From Nocardia nova (GTDB lineage: Bacteria; Actinomycetota; Actinomycetes; Mycobacteriales; Mycobacteriaceae): 64,000 bases of DNA. The position numbers and the translations under genes are program-made. Location: contig NZ_PSZE01000004.1 of the NCBI RefSeq assembly GCF_002933465.1, positions 1-64,000 of the forward strand, in the 5' to 3' direction. Positions 52,618-61,437 of the stretch are shown here, in pieces. The notes below the pieces were generated by a model. The model was not told the origin of the DNA. It was given only the letters and a program-made list of their open reading frames with translations, and made no database searches. Each line of letters begins with the position of its first letter. Position 1 is the first letter of the stretch.

Positions 52618-55080
52618 ATGACGCGTGAGCTGCCCTTCGACGATGATGCGGACGCGGGCGATCATGCGAACGATGCCGCATATCGCGTCGCGACCGGTGT
52701 CGCGCGGGTGGCTCGGGCCGGTGCGTACGTCACCGGCGGCGCGCTGATCGCCTCCAACGGGTCGCCCGCGCCGGAGAACGAATCGCACAACAGCCACATC
52801 ACCGGCTGGTCCACCGCCGATCCGCATCCGGACGTGCCGAGTCCGGTGGTGACCTATCCGGATCTGTCACCGGACTCCGTCCCGCCGGACCTCGGGACCT
52901 CCGCGCCGCACCCCCCGGCCGCACTGGCGCCGGGATTGGCGCTGCCGGAACAACGCGGCACGGATGCCTATCCGGGGCTGCAATTGCCCTTCGCCGACGG
53001 TGGCCGGCCCGTGCCCGGTATCGGCGGCCTGCCCATCTCGCCCGACGGCGGATCGACGGCGCCGCCCTTCTCGATTCCCGGTTCTCCCTCTCATCCCGGC
53101 AATCCGTATTCCGGCAACGGTGGTTTCAGTAACCCAGGATTCGGTGGGGGCCAAGGCTTTACGATTCCCGGGACGCACCATGCCAGTGCCCCGGCCGGTT
53201 TCGGCCTGCCCGGTGCGCCGGAATCGGAGACCTCGGGAGGCTTCGGCGTGCCCGGTCAGCCCGACGCGTCGGGAGCCTTCGGGCTGCCCGGTGCCGAGGA
53301 CGCGGTGGACCAGCGGCAGGCCGATGTCGACACGACCGGCGCCGATCCCTACCCCACCGCACCGCTGCCCGGGCACGGACTGGGCCTGCCCGGCACCAAC
53401 GGACTTCATCTGCCCGGGATGAACGGGTTCGGCCCCGGCGGGTTCGGCGGTCTGTCGGATCCGCATCCCGGGGCCTTCGACGGTGTCGGGGACGGCGGCA
53501 ATCCCGGCGTCTTCCTCGGCACCGAGATGAAGATCGATGCGCATGTCGGATTCGACGGAATCTGGGTGACGACCGAGACCAAGGTCGATTTCTCCGTCGG
53601 CGACGTCGGGCACCAGCTCGACGACTATGGGCAGTGGCTCGGCAGCGGCACCCACCAGATCCCCGGTGGGGCAACCGAATCGGATGCCTCCGGCTGGACC
53701 GGCCAATTCGGGGGTCCGGCCTCGAGCCCCCATGCGTCCGGTAGTGCGGCCGACGGTGTCGCCCCGGATGCGGCGGTGGCGTCCCCCGGCGCGGCGACGC
53801 ATGCCGGGGCCGCGAACGGTCCTGCGGGCGCGGCGGTGAACGGACCTGCCGCCGCCGCCGCGAACGGACCCGGCGCCGCAGTGCCGGGTTCGGCGGCGTT
53901 CGCGCCGCAATCCGGGCCGATCGCCACCTCGGCCGCCCCCGGCCCGGCGCCGTTCGCCACTGCTCAAACGTCTGCGCCGGTGACGAATGTCGCTGCGCCA
54001 CAACCGGTTTCGACCGCACCGGTCATTGCCACGCCGGTGCCGGCCACACCCGCTCCGGCGCCCGCGCTCGTCCAACCGGTCTCGGCGACGCCACTGCAGA
54101 CCACGATTCAGCCCGAGGCCGCTACCCACCCGATCGCGAACGTGATCACCACGCATGCGGGACCGTCCCCGCTGACCGCGCCCGCGGTGGCCGTTCCGGC
54201 GCTGTTCGACGATCGGCCCCGCCATGCCGGTACCGATGCCGGATTGCCGGGCGGTGCCGGCGATCCGTCGGAATCGGGCGCCGGGCGGACCACCACATCG
54301 CACGGCGCCACCGCGACCCACGGCGCCGATGCGACGAAGACGCCGGCCGCGCCGAGCACCTCGCACACGCCGGGGACCACGCCCGGCGACGAGCACACCA
54401 CCACCCGTCCGGGTACCTCGACCGGGCGGGATTCGGCCGATCACGATTCCATCGACCGGCCCACGCCGACCGTGACGGTGCCGCGCGACACCGATTCCGG
54501 CCATCCCACCCGCACTCCCGGTTCGACGCCGTCGGATACCGACAGCGGCTCCGGGCCGTCGACCTCCGCCGGCGCGGATGCGTCGACGCCGGGCCATACC
54601 GCGACGCACACGCCGGGTACCTCCTCGGGGTCGGACACCGCCGCCAACGGCAACGCCGATGACCCGACTGCGCCGGCACGCGGCTCCCAGTTGCCGACCC
54701 ACGATCAGGATTCCGCACCCACGCAGCAGGTTCCTACACAGCAGGTGCCGACCCAGCACGTGACGCCGCCGAGCCACGACCAGGCCGTCCCCACACACGA
54801 ACCGACCGTGCCGACCGCGCAGCACACCGCACCCGTGGAGCCGCCGACCGTGATCAAACCGCCGACCACCATCGATCCCGCGCCGAATGCGCACATTCCG
54901 GTGAAACCTGTTGCGGCCGTGAACGATTCGTATGACACCTCGCTGTGGACCGATCCCGGCCACGGCCTGACGAGCGTGTCCGCCGCCGGACTGTCCGGCG
55001 GTCTGTACGAAACCACCTTCGCCGAGATGCACCATCCGGTGGACCACCCTGTCGTCGATTTCCACGTGCTTCCGCTGTGA
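52618..55080 (+). CDS. Large low-complexity IniB-like protein
   Basis: An 820-residue protein. A short helical N-terminus (DAAYRVATGVARVARAGAYVTGGALI) is followed by a Gly/Pro-rich region with repeats such as GFGLPG, GFGVPG, GLGLPG (about 150-300), a small ordered segment (KIDAHVGFDGIWVTTETKVDFSVGDV, split here as IDAHVGFDGIW), and a long Ala/Pro/Thr-rich tail with repeated TQQVPTQQVPTQ. GGAG precedes the ATG. It overlaps a dynamin-like GTPase gene, as glycine-rich iniB precedes iniA/iniC in mycobacteria. It has no signal peptide. The IniB link is by arrangement and composition only. Confidence 0.62.
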   Translation: MTRELPFDDDADAGDHANDAAYRVATGVARVARAGAYVTGGALIASNGSPAPENESHNSHITGWSTADPHPDVPSPVVTYPDLSPDSVPPDLGTSAPHPPAALAPGLALPEQRGTDAYPGLQLPFADGGRPVPGIGGLPISPDGGSTAPPFSIPGSPSHPGNPYSGNGGFSNPGFGGGQGFTIPGTHHASAPAGFGLPGAPESETSGGFGVPGQPDASGAFGLPGAEDAVDQRQADVDTTGADPYPTAPLPGHGLGLPGTNGLHLPGMNGFGPGGFGGLSDPHPGAFDGVGDGGNPGVFLGTEMKIDAHVGFDGIWVTTETKVDFSVGDVGHQLDDYGQWLGSGTHQIPGGATESDASGWTGQFGGPASSPHASGSAADGVAPDAAVASPGAATHAGAANGPAGAAVNGPAAAAANGPGAAVPGSAAFAPQSGPIATSAAPGPAPFATAQTSAPVTNVAAPQPVSTAPVIATPVPATPAPAPALVQPVSATPLQTTIQPEAATHPIANVITTHAGPSPLTAPAVAVPALFDDRPRHAGTDAGLPGGAGDPSESGAGRTTTSHGATATHGADATKTPAAPSTSHTPGTTPGDEHTTTRPGTSTGRDSADHDSIDRPTPTVTVPRDTDSGHPTRTPGSTPSDTDSGSGPSTSAGADASTPGHTATHTPGTSSGSDTAANGNADDPTAPARGSQLPTHDQDSAPTQQVPTQQVPTQHVTPPSHDQAVPTHEPTVPTAQHTAPVEPPTVIKPPTTIDPAPNAHIPVKPVAAVNDSYDTSLWTDPGHGLTSVSAAGLSGGLYETTFAEMHHPVDHPVVDFHVLPL

Positions 55081-56861
55081 CGGCGGTGGAGTCGCCGGGT
55101 GCCAAACACCCCGACGAGATGGCGCCGCTGCTCGCGCAGCTCGACGAACTGCTCGACCTGACCCGCGCTGCGGGCCGGGCCGACCTCACCGCACGGTTGG
55201 GGATGTCGCGGGCTCGGGTGGCCGATCCGCGCGTGCGGCTGGTGGTCGTCGGCGAACCCAAGAACGGGATGAGCACGCTGGTCAACGGTTTGGTGGGCAG
55301 CGCGGTGAGCGCGACCGGCAGTCCGGTCAGCGTTCCGGTGATCGCGGAGTACGGTCCGGGGGCGACCGCCACGCTGGTGCGCTCGTTGCCCGGCGGTCGC
55401 ACCGAACGCCAGCCCGTCGACCCGCTGAACCCCGGTCCGGCGCTGAGCGCGCCCGGCGTGATCCGAGCCGAGTTCACCGACCCGAGCCCGCTGCTGGCCG
55501 AGGGGTTCGTGGTGATGGACGCACCCGGCGCACCCGCCGACGCACCGACCACCTGGTCGCTGATCGCCGCCGCCGACGCGGTGCTCTACGTCACCGACGC
55601 GGCCGCGGAATACACGTCCGAGCAGATCGCCCTGCTGCAGCGCATCCGGCAGGTGTGCCCGACCGTGGTATGCGTACTCAACAAGATCGATCGTTACGGC
55701 CACTGGAGCCGGGTGCAGCAGCGCAATCGCGAGCTGCTCGACGCCGCCGGCCTGGGTTTCGCGGTCGCCCCGATCTCCGCCGACCTGCACCTGCGTGCCG
55801 GTGACGATCACCGCCGCGATATCGAATCCGGTGTGCCACAACTCATCGACCATCTGCGCGGATACGTCCTCGCTCGTGCCGACGCCGTGGCCCGGGAGGC
55901 GGCGCTGCGCGACATCCGCACCATCACCGACCATCTGGGGCTGGCGCTGCGCAGTGAGGCCGAAACCCTGCGCGATCCGCAGCGCTACACCGCGATCACC
56001 GATCAACTGCGCGCCGCGCGCGCCGAGGCCGACGATCTGCGCCACCGCAGCGCCAACTGGCAGGTCACGCTCGCCGACGGCTGTTCGGAACTGATGGCCG
56101 ATATCGAACACGATCTGCGGCACCGGCTGCGCGTGCTGGTTCGCCACGCCGAATCGGAGATCGCCAAGCGCGATCCGGCTCGCAGCTGGGAAGAATTCGG
56201 CGCCGATCTGGATTCCCGGATCTGCGAGGCGGTCGAGGAGAATTTCGTCGTCGCCCACTATCGCGCGGTGGAACTGGCCGAACAGGTGACCGCGAAGTTC
56301 CCCGCCGACTCGCGCGATGTGCCGCTGCCAGATCTGCGGCTCGAGGATCCGGGCGACGTCCTCGAACCGGTGGCCTCGCTGGAGCCGCTGGATACCGCGA
56401 AGGTGAGTTTCACCTCGTCGCTGCTGAACGTGATGCGTGGTTCCTACGGTGGCCTGCTGATGGTCGGATTGCTCACCAGTTTGCTGAAAATGCCGCTGGT
56501 GAACTGGTATTCGGGCGCGGCGGCCGCCCTGCTGGGTATCAACGCCCTGTGGGAGGACCGCAAGCTGCGCCGTGAGCGGCGCCAGTCCGAGGCCAAAGTG
56601 GCGGTAGCTCGTCTGATGGACGATGTGATCTTCCAGGTCGGCAAGGAATCGCGGCACCGGTTGCGGGCCACGCAGCGCACGTTGCGCGACCACTTCACCG
56701 ATCTGGCCGATCAGACGCTGCGGTCGGTGGACGAATCGCTGCGCGCGGCCGAGGAGGCGGCGGCGATCCACTCGCCGGAGAGCCGCGAACGGCGCCTCAC
56801 CGAAATCGAGCGATCGATGGTGCGGTTGCGGGAGATCCGCGAAAACGCCGACGTGCCCTAG
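55077..56861 (+). CDS. Dynamin-like GTPase (IniA/IniC-like), P-loop Lys replaced
   Basis: A 594-residue bacterial dynamin-like protein starting at GTG in a GTGA overlap. The GTPase domain (50-270) has G1 GEPKNGMST, G3 DAPG, and G4 LNKID. A long helical stalk follows, with a hydrophobic paddle-like segment SYGGLLMVGLLTSLLKM and WYSGAAAALLGINALW (about 460-510), and a helical end. Such proteins remodel or repair the inner membrane; IniA does so in mycobacteria under cell-wall drugs. The normal GKS/T lysine is Met65, so GTP hydrolysis may be weak or this may be a regulatory partner. Confidence 0.85.
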   Translation: MTAVESPGAKHPDEMAPLLAQLDELLDLTRAAGRADLTARLGMSRARVADPRVRLVVVGEPKNGMSTLVNGLVGSAVSATGSPVSVPVIAEYGPGATATLVRSLPGGRTERQPVDPLNPGPALSAPGVIRAEFTDPSPLLAEGFVVMDAPGAPADAPTTWSLIAAADAVLYVTDAAAEYTSEQIALLQRIRQVCPTVVCVLNKIDRYGHWSRVQQRNRELLDAAGLGFAVAPISADLHLRAGDDHRRDIESGVPQLIDHLRGYVLARADAVAREAALRDIRTITDHLGLALRSEAETLRDPQRYTAITDQLRAARAEADDLRHRSANWQVTLADGCSELMADIEHDLRHRLRVLVRHAESEIAKRDPARSWEEFGADLDSRICEAVEENFVVAHYRAVELAEQVTAKFPADSRDVPLPDLRLEDPGDVLEPVASLEPLDTAKVSFTSSLLNVMRGSYGGLLMVGLLTSLLKMPLVNWYSGAAAALLGINALWEDRKLRRERRQSEAKVAVARLMDDVIFQVGKESRHRLRATQRTLRDHFTDLADQTLRSVDESLRAAEEAAAIHSPESRERRLTEIERSMVRLREIRENADVP

Positions 56862-56906
56862 CGTTTGTGGGGCCCTAGTGTTTGTGGCGTCCTAGCGTTC
56901 GTGGTG
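56856..56906. repeat. Three-copy 17-bp imperfect tandem repeat
   Basis: CCCTAGCGTTTGTGGGG, CCCTAGTGTTTGTGGCG and TCCTAGCGTTCGTGGTG lie head to tail. The first copy includes the last codon and TAG stop of the dynamin-like gene. This is the second tandem repeat in the window that starts at or next to a stop codon where two genes converge. Confidence 0.9.
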
Positions 56907-56920
56907 CGCCGACATCTGTG

Positions 56921-56952
56921 GCGGGTGGTCCGGGGCATACCGGACCACCCGC
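56921..56952. terminator. Perfect 13-bp hairpin between convergent genes
   Basis: GCGGGTGGTCCGG and CCGGACCACCCGC pair perfectly around the loop GGCATA and are followed by TTCCTTGT on the plus strand. It lies between the dynamin-like gene and the trehalase gene, whose stops face each other, so it probably terminates both. Confidence 0.82.
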
Positions 56953-56959
56953 TTCCTTG

Positions 56960-59008
56960 TCAGCCCGCGGGATGAGCTGGATGGAATTCACCGGCCCCGG
57001 TGGAATGTTCGGCCCGGATCACGTGCATCACCGCGTTGATCAAAGCCAGGTGGGTGAATGCCTGCGGAAAGTTACCGAGATGCCGTCCGGTGTAGGGGTC
57101 GATCTCCTCGGCGTAGAGCTTGAGCGGGCTGGCGTATCCGAGCAGCCGTTCCAGCAGATGCCGCGCCCGGCGCACCTCGCCGATCTCCACCAGCGCCGAG
57201 ACCAGCCAGAACGAGCAGATGGTGAATGTGCCCTCCGCGCCGGACAATCCGTCGTCGGTGGTGTCGGTACGGTAGCGCAGCACCAGACCGTGCTGGGTCA
57301 GGTCGGACGCGATGGCCAGGACCGTGGCGCGCACCCGCGGATCGGTGGGCGGCAGGAAACGCAGGAGCACGACCAGCAGCAGTGAGGCATCGAGGCTGTC
57401 GCCACCGTAGGTCTGGGTGAAGATGCCCTTGTCGTTCACGCCGTGGGTGAGTACATCGGCGTGGATCTCTGCGGCGAGTGCGGCCCACTTCTCGGCGTAG
57501 TCGGCCTCGCCGTGCAACTCGGCGAGTTTGGCGCCGCGGTCCAGCGCGACCCAGCACATCACCTTGGAGGACGTGAAATGTTGCGGTTCGCCGCGTACCT
57601 CCCAGATGCCGCGGTCGGGTTTGCGCCAGTTCTCGATCGCCGCCTCGACCTGTCGCTTCAACATCGGCCACAACGTTTCCGGCACCTGCTGGCGTGATTT
57701 CACGTGCAGATAGACCGAATCCAGGATGGTGCCCCAGATGTCGTGCTGCTGTTGTTGATAGGCCCCGTTACCGATGCGGACCGGCTTGGCGCCGTCGTAC
57801 CCGTGTAGGTGTGGAATTTCGAATTCGTCCAGATCGCGTTCCCCGCCGATGCCGTACATCACCTGAAGCGGTTGCGCCTCACCGTCGTTCGCGGTGGCCA
57901 CATCGTGCAGGAAGGCGAAGAAGTCGTCGGCCTCTCGGTTGAGGCCCAGCGTGTAGAGGCCCCACAGGGCGAAGGTGGAGTCGCGCACCCAGCTGTAGCG
58001 GTAGTCCCAGTTGCGTTCGCCGCCCGGCGTTTCCGGAAGGGAGGTGGTCGCGGCGGCCATCAGGGCGCCGGTCGGCGAGTAGATCAGTCCCTTGAGCGTC
58101 AGGGCGCTGCGCTGCAGGTAGCCGCGCCACTGATGATCCGGGAATTTGCCCAGAGTGATCCACTGCCGCCAGCATTCGGTGGTCTGCCACATCTTCTCCG
58201 CCGCCTCGGCGAAGGTGCGCGGCGCCGGCAACTCCGACCAGGACAGCGCCACGAACAATTCGTCGCCCTCGCGCATGCGGGTGCGGGCACGCGCCTCGCG
58301 CCCCTCCAGTCCGAGCCGCATATCCGTAGTGAGAACCAGTTGCCCACAGGGCAATTCGTCGTGGGAGCAGGTCGCGGTGGCGGTGGCGCGTTCGTAGACC
58401 TCGCCGGTGTATTCCCAATTCGCGGGCGCTCGGTGGTAGTCGAAGGCCGGCTCGCAGCTCATCTCCAGTTCGACCACGCCGCTGACACATTTCACCGTGC
58501 GCAGCAGGATGTGCTCGGCGTCCCAGTCCTCGGGCGTGCGGCGATAGGTCCGGCTACGCCGGTCGTTGTTGTGCCACGGGCCCAGTACCAGCGCGTCGCG
58601 GACGATGATCCAGCCGGTGTCGGTCTGCCAGGTCGTCTCCACGATCATGCCGCCGGGTAGATAGCGCCGGTCCGCGGGCACGTTGACGCCGTAGGGGCCG
58701 AGCCGGAAGTGGCCGGCGCTGCGGTCCAGCACGGCGCCGAACACACTGGGCGAATCGGGCCGCGGCAGGCACATCCACTCGACCGCGCCGTTGCGTGCGA
58801 TGAGGCAGCAGGTTTCGCAATCGGAGAGAAAGGCGTAGTCGTCGATCGGCGGATACGACGACTTGTGCACGACGCCCGAAGAAATCGGCAGGTAGTTCGC
58901 CGAGATCTCGGCATCGGAGATATCGGCCAGAGCATCGCGCGGCGGCGACATGTCGTCGAGCGTCTCGATGAGAGGTTGTTCGGTGATCGGTTCGTCGTAG
59001 GACGCCAT
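56960..59008 (-). CDS. GH15-family trehalase
   Basis: A 682-residue glycoside hydrolase of family 15. An N-terminal beta domain (about 60-290) precedes an (alpha/alpha)6 barrel with GGERNWDYRYSWVRDSTFALWGL (first catalytic region) and GAEGTFTICSFWLVSALVEIG (second catalytic Glu region). Most GH15 enzymes are glucoamylases, but the mycobacterial gene in this position (Rv2402; M. smegmatis homologue) is a trehalase, so hydrolysis of trehalose to glucose is the best call. There is no signal peptide; it is cytosolic. The ATG at 59008 lacks a strong ribosome-binding site. Confidence 0.85.
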   Translation of the reverse strand: MASYDEPITEQPLIETLDDMSPPRDALADISDAEISANYLPISSGVVHKSSYPPIDDYAFLSDCETCCLIARNGAVEWMCLPRPDSPSVFGAVLDRSAGHFRLGPYGVNVPADRRYLPGGMIVETTWQTDTGWIIVRDALVLGPWHNNDRRSRTYRRTPEDWDAEHILLRTVKCVSGVVELEMSCEPAFDYHRAPANWEYTGEVYERATATATCSHDELPCGQLVLTTDMRLGLEGREARARTRMREGDELFVALSWSELPAPRTFAEAAEKMWQTTECWRQWITLGKFPDHQWRGYLQRSALTLKGLIYSPTGALMAAATTSLPETPGGERNWDYRYSWVRDSTFALWGLYTLGLNREADDFFAFLHDVATANDGEAQPLQVMYGIGGERDLDEFEIPHLHGYDGAKPVRIGNGAYQQQQHDIWGTILDSVYLHVKSRQQVPETLWPMLKRQVEAAIENWRKPDRGIWEVRGEPQHFTSSKVMCWVALDRGAKLAELHGEADYAEKWAALAAEIHADVLTHGVNDKGIFTQTYGGDSLDASLLLVVLLRFLPPTDPRVRATVLAIASDLTQHGLVLRYRTDTTDDGLSGAEGTFTICSFWLVSALVEIGEVRRARHLLERLLGYASPLKLYAEEIDPYTGRHLGNFPQAFTHLALINAVMHVIRAEHSTGAGEFHPAHPAG

Positions 59009-59113
59009 ACAGCCATCATGGTGGATTCCGGTCGCGTTCGCCGCGACTGTCGGCACCTCGCGACGGCCGGTCGGCATGCCCCGCGGCCGGCGTGCCCGTG
59101 ACCTACTAGGCTG

Positions 59114-59452
59114 GTGGTTGTGCATCATGTCGCGGGCTGGTGGGACGGCTTCGAGTTGTGGGTGGCCGGATTACCGTTCATCCCGCAGTTCGTCGTGGTT
59201 CTGGTCGGGGCGGTGCCGGTCAGTTTCCTGATCGCCTACCTGCTCGATCGGGGATTGCGGATCGTGCTGCGGCTGCTCGGCCGGGACCGCTCGGTCGTCG
59301 CCGAGACCGACATCGTCGCCGGCGACGCGGCAGCCGAGATGGCGGCGGCATCCGAGATCGCGTCCGGTGCGGCGACCATCGCACCGCCCGAACCGGCGTT
59401 GGCCGGCGCCTCGATGCATACTCCGGGTCCGAGGCCGAAGGAAGCGATCTGA
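59114..59452 (+). CDS. Small single-span membrane protein
   Basis: About 112 residues starting at GTG 59114 (GTG 59120 is an alternative). One hydrophobic helix (PFIPQFVVVLVGAVPVSFLIAY, about residues 21-42) is followed by an RLLGRDRS basic patch and an Ala-rich tail. No family is recognised. Its stop shares one base with the next ATG (TGATG). A small membrane protein occurs near this place in mycobacteria. Confidence 0.6.
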   Translation: MVVHHVAGWWDGFELWVAGLPFIPQFVVVLVGAVPVSFLIAYLLDRGLRIVLRLLGRDRSVVAETDIVAGDAAAEMAAASEIASGAATIAPPEPALAGASMHTPGPRPKEAI

Positions 59453-59529
59453 TGCCACGCTCACGGGTTCAGTTGGCGCTGATCGCGCTGCTCGTGCTGA
59501 TCGTCGTCGCCTGGTTGCTGACGCGATAA
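59452..59529 (+). CDS. 25-residue single-helix membrane peptide
   Basis: A tiny ORF, MPRSRVQLALIALLVLIVVA followed by WLLTR, with GAAGGAAG 8 bases ahead of its ATG and a TGATG overlap with the previous stop. Basic ends flank a single hydrophobic helix. Such peptides often act as small subunits or regulators of larger membrane proteins; the coupled 112-residue protein is the obvious partner. Too short for statistical proof. Confidence 0.55.
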   Translation: MPRSRVQLALIALLVLIVVAWLLTR

Positions 59530-59566
59530 TCCCCGGCTGTCGGAGGTTGCAGGTACTGTGCAGCCC

Positions 59567-59824
59567 ATGCCAACCGATGAGGAATTCGTCGACCTCGAGC
59601 AGCTTCTGGAGATCGAGGACGGACCCCGATTGATCGCGACCCACTACACCACCGCCGACGAGGCGATCGAGATGGTGCGCGCCGCGCAACTGCTCGGTCT
59701 GGGTGTGCGGCTGCAGAACCGGCTGCGCGCCGACGAGCCCGACGAGGACGGTGAGGACACCGCCGTCGAGGAGTGGGTGCTCGACCTCTACGAAAGCCCG
59801 CCCGAGTCCGCCGACGAGGAGTAG
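59567..59824 (+). CDS. Short acidic hypothetical protein
   Basis: An 85-residue acidic protein (or 88 from GTG 59558), with EEFVDLEQLLEIEDGPRLIA, an Ala-rich helix (ADEAIEMVRAAQLLGLGVRL) and an Asp/Glu-rich tail. No family recognised. It lies between the two small membrane proteins and the sulfate operon. Confidence 0.55.
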   Translation: MPTDEEFVDLEQLLEIEDGPRLIATHYTTADEAIEMVRAAQLLGLGVRLQNRLRADEPDEDGEDTAVEEWVLDLYESPPESADEE

Positions 59825-60050
59825 GCCGGCCGCCCGATCGGCTGGTGCCGGAACGCACGCTCCGGGGTCCGCGCGACTGTGGTCTTCACCACGGTTCGCC
59901 CGGACCCCGGTTGTCGTTCCGTGTCGGTGCGGTGGCGGCCAGGAATCCGAAACGTGAATACTTCCCGCCGGTCATGGGCGGTTTTTCCCGAGTTTCGACA
60001 GATCCGGCCAATTCCGCTTCGACCGATTCGCGCGGTTTCGAGCGCTCTGT

Positions 60051-60056
60051 TAGAGT
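60051..60056 (+). promoter_or_regulatory. Likely promoter for a leaderless start before the sulfate operon
   Basis: TAGAGT fits an actinobacterial -10 box and TTCGCG (60027-60032) is a possible -35 at 18 bp. The expected start point falls on the GTG at 60063, which would make the transcript leaderless. The 518-bp gap 59825-60342 otherwise holds several short GC hairpins without U-runs. Confidence 0.5.
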
Positions 60057-60062
60057 CTGCCC

Positions 60063-60155
60063 GTGTCATCGAGCGTTGTTCCGCAGGTCCGCCATGAATT
60101 GGCGTTGATCGCGGTCGGCTGTCTCGTCGTCGCGGACATTCACTGTCGTCGATAG
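60063..60155 (+). CDS. Short leaderless upstream ORF with two Cys codons
   Basis: A 30-residue ORF starting at GTG 6 bases after the -10 box and ending VADIHCRR, with TGT codons at 20 and 28. Leaderless short ORFs with cysteine codons precede sulfur-assimilation genes in mycobacteria and act as attenuators. This one lies 188 bp ahead of the sulfate-binding-protein gene, with small hairpins between. A regulatory role is inferred only. Confidence 0.4.
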   Translation: MSSSVVPQVRHELALIAVGCLVVADIHCRR

Positions 60156-60342
60156 CTGATCGGACACGCTGCGCCTTCTCCATCGGATCGGCGCACATCT
60201 TTTCCGCAGCGTTTCCGCTTCCCGCGGCTCTGCCGCATGCGCCTCTGTCCGGCATTCGCCGGGGCAGATCTACCGCTGAATCGAAGTACTTCCGGCCCCG
60301 GCAGCAGTATGCCGGTGGCGGGCGGCAGGAAAGGTCACGTCC

Positions 60343-61401
60343 ATGTCTCGCAGATCGTCCAGCAGATCCTGGTTCTCGGTGCGCCGAGGGCGCATCGCCG
60401 TCGCGCTCACGGCGCTGGCGGCCGTGGGACTGACCGCCGCCTGCAGTGGTGGCTCGAGCGATACCGCCGGCGGCGACGCGGCCGCTGGTGGCGGACAGCT
60501 GACGCTGTTCGCCTATTCGGTCGCCAAGCCGGGCTACGACAAGGTGATCGGCGAATTCAACAAGACCGAGGCCGGCAAGGGCGCGCAGATCCAGCAGTCC
60601 TACGGCGCCTCCGGTGACCAGTCGCGAAAGGTGAAGGACGGGGCCCAGGCCGACGTCGTCAGTTTCTCGGTCGAGCCCGACATCACCCGGCTGGTGGATG
60701 CCGGCTTGGTCGACTCGAACTGGAACGCCGACGCCAACAAGGGTGTGCCGTTCGGTTCGGTCGTCGTGATCGCCGTCCGCAAGGGCAACCCGAAGGGGAT
60801 CCACGACTGGAACGACCTCATCAAGCCGGGCGTCGAGGTGGTGACACCCAATCCGTTCAGCTCCGGCTCCGCCAAGTGGAACCTGCTGGCGCCCTATGCC
60901 GCGGCGAGTGACGGCGGGAAGAATCCGCAGGCGGGCCTGGACTACCTGGGCAAGCTGATCTCCAAGGACCACATCAAGGTGCAGCCGAAGTCCGGCCGCG
61001 AGGCGACCGAGACCTTCCTGCAGGGCACCGGTGACGTCCTGCTCAGCTACGAGAACGAGGCGATCTTCTCCGAACGCAGCGGTGATCCGATCGAGCACGT
61101 CATCCCGCCGACCACCTTCAAGATCGAGAATCCGGTGGCCGTGACGAAGAACGCCAAGAACCCCACCACGGCCGTGGCGTTCAAGGACTTCCTGTACTCG
61201 CAGGCGGGTCAGAAGGCATGGGCGCAGGCCGGTTTCCGTCCGGTCGATCCGCAGGTCGCCGCGCAGTACAGCAAGGATTTCCCGGCTCCGCAGAAGCTGT
61301 GGACCATTGCTGATCTAGGCGGGTGGAAGAAGGTCGACAAGGACCTGTTCACACCCGATACCGGCAGCGTGGCGGTGCTCTACGACAAAGCCACCAAGTG
61401 A
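60343..61401 (+). CDS. subI: Sulfate-binding lipoprotein
   Basis: A 352-residue periplasmic-type binding protein. The N-terminus is a lipoprotein signal with LTAAC (lipid at Cys34) after an Arg-rich start. The mature part matches sulfate/thiosulfate-binding proteins: LFAYSVAKPGYDKVIGEF, YGASGDQSRKV, DVVSFSVEPDI, VVTPNPFSSGSAKWNLL, and SYENEAIFSERSG. It delivers sulfate to CysT/CysW. AGGAAAGG precedes the ATG. Confidence 0.93.
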   Translation: MSRRSSSRSWFSVRRGRIAVALTALAAVGLTAACSGGSSDTAGGDAAAGGGQLTLFAYSVAKPGYDKVIGEFNKTEAGKGAQIQQSYGASGDQSRKVKDGAQADVVSFSVEPDITRLVDAGLVDSNWNADANKGVPFGSVVVIAVRKGNPKGIHDWNDLIKPGVEVVTPNPFSSGSAKWNLLAPYAAASDGGKNPQAGLDYLGKLISKDHIKVQPKSGREATETFLQGTGDVLLSYENEAIFSERSGDPIEHVIPPTTFKIENPVAVTKNAKNPTTAVAFKDFLYSQAGQKAWAQAGFRPVDPQVAAQYSKDFPAPQKLWTIADLGGWKKVDKDLFTPDTGSVAVLYDKATK

Positions 61402-61437
61402 GCCGGTGACTCGGAGCGCACGGAATACTGGGCAACT

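Noticed and set aside
59825..60342. SAM riboswitch or T-box before the sulfate operon
   Set aside because: Only short GC hairpins are seen and no aptamer core or specifier region can be identified.
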